Source: Hyposmocoma kahamanoa (lineage: Eukaryota > Arthropoda > Insecta > Lepidoptera > Cosmopterigidae). Taken from it: a DNA stretch of 64,000 bases. The notes beneath the pieces are model-generated. The model saw nothing but the letters and a program-made list of their open reading frames with translations. It did no database searches and was not told where the DNA came from. This document shows positions 61,001 through 64,000 of this stretch, one piece after another. Positions within the stretch are counted from its first letter, which is position 1, and the number at the start of each line of letters is the position of its first letter. The translations under genes and the position numbers were made by a program. Location: positions 3,432,507 to 3,496,506 of the forward strand of contig NW_020653200.1 of NCBI RefSeq assembly GCF_003589595.1. The letters run 5' to 3'.

Positions 61001-64000
61001 TGAAACTGTTGGCGGGTTAATTCTCATAATAATATTACATTTATGTTAGTCAATTTTTTTGTTTGTTCTTTCGTTTATGATGTCCCACATTTTTTTGGCC
61101 TTATTTGATGATTTTTTACTATATTTATGTATTGTATTTTTTTTTGCTGTAATAATATTTTTTTTTAGTATTTTTTCATAAGTTTTATAGTACCGATGAA
61201 GAACTTGGTACTTTCATTTTAATGTCAGTATTTTTAATTACCTTTTATTGTTACATGATTTTATATCACATTTCCTTCATATTCACTGCATATCCTTAAA
61301 GTAATACATCCAAACTAATACCCTTGATAGGAAATTTGAAATAAATAGAAAGTTTTGCCATCTCTTAAATAATCTATACAAGATACAATACGATATTATA
61401 TATAAGATACGAGTTTGAGAAAGTACGGCGACGATATGTGACAGGTCACAGCGCTAAGCTAGCGCTGCTTGCAGCTTCTATTGCAGAGGTTATACTTACT
61501 TTAAATTATGCGACTTGTTCAACAATGAAAGAAGCTTTATTTTTCACTATTAATATAATGTACGCACCGATAAAATGCAAGTTTTAAAAGTGAATCTGTC
61601 TGACATGAAATTAGTAATCATTCTTTTATTGTTTCAGATCTAAATCAGCTTCGTCTAATAACTCTGATAGCTCTGCACAGGAAAAAGAAGTTACGCCTGA
61701 AAATATGTCTAAACGTTCCAAGAGCCAAGATAAGCGGTCGAAAAATTCTTCGGCTAATCACAAGGGCGAGCCGCCACCAGAGCCGCCGGTCAAAACGGGA
61801 AGGAAAACAAATAACTCCCTCGCAGCGGCCACCGGGCAAATCGTCATACCTGAAAATGTCGAGCCCGTCAACAGCACAAGGAGAAAGTTGAAAAAGTCTC
61901 AAATGTGAGTAATACACACTTTATTCATATTACATTAGTGTATAAACATGCCAGTGCCAGAAAAACCTCATTATTAAATTATAATGTTCTTTTTATTCCA
62001 GATTTACTCAAACTGAAGAAGATATACAAACAGACATGTACAAAGTTCTTGACCAATTGACAGCACACGATGACGCATGGCCGTTTGTAGATCCCGTAGA
62101 GGAAGACTATGCTCCAAACTATTACAAAGTCATACGACGCCCCATGAATCTCCACACAATGGAAGAACGCCTTGACAGCGGGTATTACACCGATTTCTCC
62201 ATGTTTCAAGCTGATTTTAAGCTCATTGTTAATAATTGTCGATTGTATAACGGCCAAGTCAATGAATACACAACAATGGTGAGCAACTTACAGGCAGAAT
62301 TTGATCGTCTTACCGAGAAATACATACACAGGCTTTCATCATCGGATGAAGAAATTGCCGTTGAGTATCAATTACCAACGCCTTCCAGAAAACATAAATT
62401 AAAGCCTAGTGAATCTCCAAGTAGACAAAAAATGAAAAAACGAAAATCTCACTCGGAACCCACTGATCAAGAATCGAGTTCAGCAGCTGAACCTATTCAA
62501 AATAAAGAAAAAGTGGATGTACCTCAGGATGCTGAAGTTGAACCGAAGAAGTCTAAAGAATCTCATAAAAGCAAAGAAGGTAAAGATAAGAAGAAGCACA
62601 AAGGGCATCATCGTAGACACCACCATCGTCATGGCAAACATTCCAAAAACCACCGCAAAGATTCTCATAAGTCCGAGCATAGCGAGCATTCCACCAGCAA
62701 ACATAGTAAAAAACAGAAGCATTCGAAAAATAAAGACAAAGAAGGTAAAAAATCTAAAGAGAAAAAGAAGAAGAACAAAAATAAACCAGAACCACCTGCA
62801 CAACTGGAGCGTGCTGTATCGCAGGAATCGCTGGAAAGCTCTAATAGAAGCAGAAGTGCTAGTCCTTTGCCGTCTATACATACTCCGTCACCGTCGCCGA
62901 CAGAGTTTGATCAGCCCACTGAACTATCAGACCAACTCAATGACTCAGAATTCTATAAAGATAAATATGACAAGATAAAGGAACGAAGAAGACATGCGGC
63001 TAAGGATGCATGGGATACTCTTTTTGATCACAAACAAAAACCTGGCGGCGATAAACAAAAACAAAATTTGACTGTACCCGAAAAAGACAAAAATCCCAAA
63101 TTAAGAGAGACTATCGAGAAGCTTAAAGCGAAAAATGAGAAATACAAAGAAACGTCGCTTTTCAACAGCTTATTCACTTCAAGTCACGGAAACACCGATA
63201 AAAATTCTGACTCTAGCCAACAACAGAAGGATTCCCCTGGTAATGATGGTGAAGAAAATCCTTTTTCGGATGACGACAGCGTAGACAACCAACGGTGCAA
63301 GAATAAAGGTTACAAAAAAAATACTGCCAAAAACGAGTCGGCTTCTGAAGCTTTGGAACAAGCTGTTAAAGATATTAGTAAGTGGCTTGACGATGCTCCA
63401 AAAGGCTCTGTAGGAAGCTCACCTTGTGATAGTCCCGCTCAAACCATATCCACAGAAGAGCATGATAACAGTCGGCTAGATGATGAATTTAATCAAAGTG
63501 AAAAGTCTACAAACACTCGTAAAGAAGTTACTCGTAAAAGACCTTCGTCACGAGAACCAAAACTTGTGAAACGTCGAGAGATACAAAGAACAATTGACAG
63601 ATTGCAACCAGGTAAAAGTAAAGGCAATTTGCTAACCAATTTAAGCAACAAAAACTCAGAAAAAACTGAAGAGACAGCGCCCTCAGGACCCCTCAGTAAA
63701 GTGCGCGATGCTACTAAAACCGAGGAATCAAGTCCAAAACTAAGCCTTGGCTCTGTGTTGCAAACGGTAGATTTCACTTTGGGTAATGACCATAACTTTG
63801 TTAATAATGAAATTAAAGATGATGAAAATGAATCTCCAAAGGCAACAGAAGCCGAAAAGTTCGCTAATAAACGCGAAGAAGTTCCAATACAAAAGAAAAC
63901 TGAAGAGAAACCTGTGCAATCGAATAAAAAAGATGCTGAAGTTGAAACAGAACATTGTGTTAGTGACTCTACTAAACCCAGCCAAGAAAAAGCCACTCCT
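48982..64000 (+). CDS. CECR2: CECR2-like bromodomain protein (dikar), 5' part, 7 exons, runs off the window
   Basis: Exons 48982-49092, 49176-49301, 49419-49624, 49760-50095, 52357-52524, 61638-61904 and 62002 to beyond 64000 join at GT-AG sites into 1071 codons without a stop. The N-terminus ([52 protein letters not shown]…[20 protein letters not shown]) is the CECR2 signature. The single bromodomain is about residues 413-510, with WPF at 431-433 and the acetyl-lysine-binding Asn488 in CRLYNG. A long Lys/Ser/His-rich disordered tail follows. In vertebrates CECR2 pairs with the ISWI ATPase SNF2L (CERF complex) and binds acetylated histones; the Drosophila homologue is dikar. It starts at the first ATG; an in-frame stop lies close upstream. 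Confidence 0.95.
49176..49301 (+). CDS. CECR2: CECR2 exon 2
   Basis: Encodes [14 protein letters not shown] through [11 protein letters not shown]. Acceptor CCCTAG, donor GTACAG. Confidence 0.93.
49419..49624 (+). CDS. CECR2: CECR2 exon 3
   Basis: Encodes the most conserved N-terminal block, [20 protein letters not shown] and SLRVEPLG, with nearly the same wording as human CECR2. Acceptor TTTGTAG, donor GTGAGT; phase 2. Confidence 0.97.
49760..50095 (+). CDS. CECR2: CECR2 exon 4
   Basis: Encodes [20 protein letters not shown], a basic stretch ([15 protein letters not shown]), [20 protein letters not shown] and [20 protein letters not shown], all matching the order in vertebrate CECR2. Donor GTGAGT. 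Confidence 0.95.
50222..50312. repeat. Short inverted repeat in CECR2 intron 4
   Basis: CTTAACTTGCGGAAGTTAAT at the left faces GACTTCCGCAAATTAACAGT at the right as an imperfect inverted pair; probably a small MITE. No target duplication found. Confidence 0.45.
50313..51866. other. CECR2 intron 4, no gene seen
   Basis: AT-rich intron sequence, with TGTGTAACTAAT(A/T)CTAAGTATG repeated in tandem at about 50711-50770 and no other recognised element. Confidence 0.5.
51875..52304. mobile_element. Foldback MITE next to CECR2 exon 5
   Basis: 430-bp element whose arms of about 110 bp (51876-51990 and 52190-52304) are inverted copies: GTGTCCGTCAGG, GCTGGACCA, CAAATCAAACT, GCTCATTATTTA, CTATTTTCTACTATTT and TTGACATATTTTCT occur in both. 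An 8-bp duplication CAAAATAA flanks it (51867-51874 and 52305-52312). hAT- or P-type by duplication length; no protein. Confidence 0.75.
52357..52524 (+). CDS. CECR2: CECR2 exon 5
   Basis: Encodes a charged, probably coiled segment: [29 protein letters not shown]. Acceptor GAAACAG, donor GTGTGT. A foldback MITE ends about 45 bp upstream. Confidence 0.9.
52905..52985 (+). mobile_element. Truncated CATTGAC-family element
   Basis: Begins CATTGCTCTACCAACAAATG and continues with GGTCTAATGCAAGGACCACG, matching the left end of the 55781-56008 member, then stops matching. Confidence 0.6.
52986..54779. other. CECR2 intron 5, no gene seen
   Basis: AT-rich intron DNA. Short ORFs here have no recognised family. 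Confidence 0.5.
54780..54883 (-). mobile_element. Truncated CATTGAC-family element
   Basis: Ends TTGTTGGTAGGTCAATG, with AGCGCGAACCCGA and GCTCTGTATGCGATATTAAC inside, matching the right half of 55781-56008. It abuts the 3' end of the LINE. Confidence 0.65.
55088..55783 (-). pseudogene. LINE ORF2 C-terminal part
   Basis: Continues the RT frame after the [67 protein letters not shown] and ending [11 protein letters not shown]. The apparent Met start is internal and comes from the MITE junction. The missing middle ([16 protein letters not shown]) is readable between the MITE and the RT piece. Confidence 0.9.
55781..56008. mobile_element. CATTGAC-family MITE, complete member
   Basis: 228-bp element with terminal inverted repeats CATTGACTTACAA and an 8-bp duplication CTTGGACT (55773-55780 and 56009-56016) inside LINE coding sequence, so the insertion postdates the LINE. 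Related copies: 32258-33280, 52905-52985 and 54780-54883. Confidence 0.85.
56103..57569 (-). pseudogene. LINE reverse transcriptase, N-terminal and catalytic part
   Basis: 488 codons. After an N-terminal region ([14 protein letters not shown]...) come the RT fingers and palm: [75 protein letters not shown] (from residue 425) and FADDTSLIF (from 457, with the two catalytic Asp). The frame leaves the family sequence after DRHDIN and ends at a stop, so it lacks its thumb. The enzyme would copy LINE RNA at a nicked target; here it cannot be complete. Confidence 0.9.
57641..58160. other. CECR2 intron 5, no gene seen
   Basis: No coding motif. AATTTATTTATTTATTTCGC at about 57886 is a common retroelement-tail style sequence. 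Confidence 0.4.
58457..58705 (-). pseudogene. LINE reverse transcriptase palm fragment
   Basis: Frame reads [40 protein letters not shown] and [20 protein letters not shown]. This is the GVPQGSxLGPxLF...FADDxK block of Jockey/CR1-like LINEs with PQG changed to SQV and the catalytic FADD changed to FADE, so it is inactive. A family different from the LINE at 55 kb. Confidence 0.8.
58706..60035. other. CECR2 intron 5, no gene seen
   Basis: AT-rich, no recognised repeats or coding motifs. Confidence 0.4.
60036..60206. mobile_element. Palindromic MITE
   Basis: 171 bp with 42-bp terminal inverted repeats (five mismatches) starting TTAGGGTC(G/A)TATTC(T/C)AGAA and containing CTCAATGCTCAA in both arms. 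A second inner inverted pair (GGACTTGAGTATG / CATACTCAAGTCC) makes almost the whole element foldable. Target duplication not clear. Confidence 0.75.
60684..60944 (-). pseudogene. LINE reverse transcriptase N-terminal fragment
   Basis: Frame reads [40 protein letters not shown] and [10 protein letters not shown]. This is the stretch before RT motif A in Jockey/CR1-like LINEs (…L-LINxSLxxGxFPxxLK…NYRPIS). No catalytic motif remains. Confidence 0.75.
61638..61904 (+). CDS. CECR2: CECR2 exon 6
   Basis: Encodes a Ser/Lys-rich disordered linker ([25 protein letters not shown]) before the bromodomain. Acceptor TGTTTCAG, donor GTGAGT. It is 9.1 kb from exon 5. Confidence 0.9.
62002..64000 (+). CDS. 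CECR2: CECR2 exon 7 (bromodomain and tail, open at window end)
   Basis: At least 1999 bp without a splice site or stop. Bromodomain helices: [20 protein letters not shown] (Z), [20 protein letters not shown] (ZA loop with the PM motif), HTMEERL (A), [19 protein letters not shown] (B). It continues with KKRKSHSE, a His/Lys-rich run at about 62580-62780 likely to act in nuclear localisation, and Ser-Pro-rich stretches. The last codon in the window is complete, so phase at the edge is 0. Confidence 0.95.

Noticed and set aside
62480..63996. Minus-strand ORFs of 133 and 167 codons under CECR2 exon 7
   Set aside because: They are antisense shadows of the lysine- and serine-rich CECR2 tail, giving Phe/Leu/Ser-rich peptides with no meaning.

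Overview
The window looks like an AT-rich insect chromosome, most likely from a moth or butterfly. The evidence is two multi-exon animal genes with GT-AG introns, set in a dense background of insect-type transposons: mariner, Tc1, P-like, Transib-like, Harbinger-like, Jockey-type LINEs with TTTGAC-type tails, tRNA-derived SINEs and copia. The lepidopteran assignment is inference from repeat style. The species cannot be named from the sequence.

Two host genes lie head to head. On the minus strand, a complete RALGPS gene (Ral GEF with PH domain) runs from its ATG at 47140 to its stop at 13527 in 11 coding exons; joined at consensus splice sites they give 576 codons without a frame break. On the plus strand, a CECR2 gene (dikar in Drosophila, an ISWI-complex bromodomain subunit) starts at 48982 and runs off the right edge, with 7 exons and 1071 codons visible. 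About 1.84 kb separates the two start codons and must hold both promoters unless distal 5' exons exist.

Region by region: 0.2-4.8 kb is a nested wreck in which a minus-strand copia element was entered by a P-like transposon and also contains a decayed mariner. 4.8-6.5 kb holds LINE tails, a Harbinger-type exon remnant and a poly(A) retroelement. 6.6-13.5 kb is mostly non-coding, with a Harbinger-type MITE and a second MITE. 13.5-47.1 kb is RALGPS; its introns carry a nested foldback element, SINEs, an intact mariner, a Transib-like element, a second P-like copy, a CATTGAC-family element interrupted by a 400-base assembly gap, gypsy and LINE remnants, a Tc1-like element with one nonsense codon, and an unexplained cluster of short palindromic units. 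49-64 kb is CECR2, whose introns 4 and 5 hold foldback MITEs and an antisense Jockey-type LINE itself broken by a MITE.

The most distinctive element is the P-like family. Two copies (2432-4054 and 24650-26808) share a 22-bp terminal inverted repeat, have different perfect 8-bp target duplications, begin with a THAP-type exon, and carry an internal array of about 99-bp units. No RNA gene, CRISPR array or operon was found.
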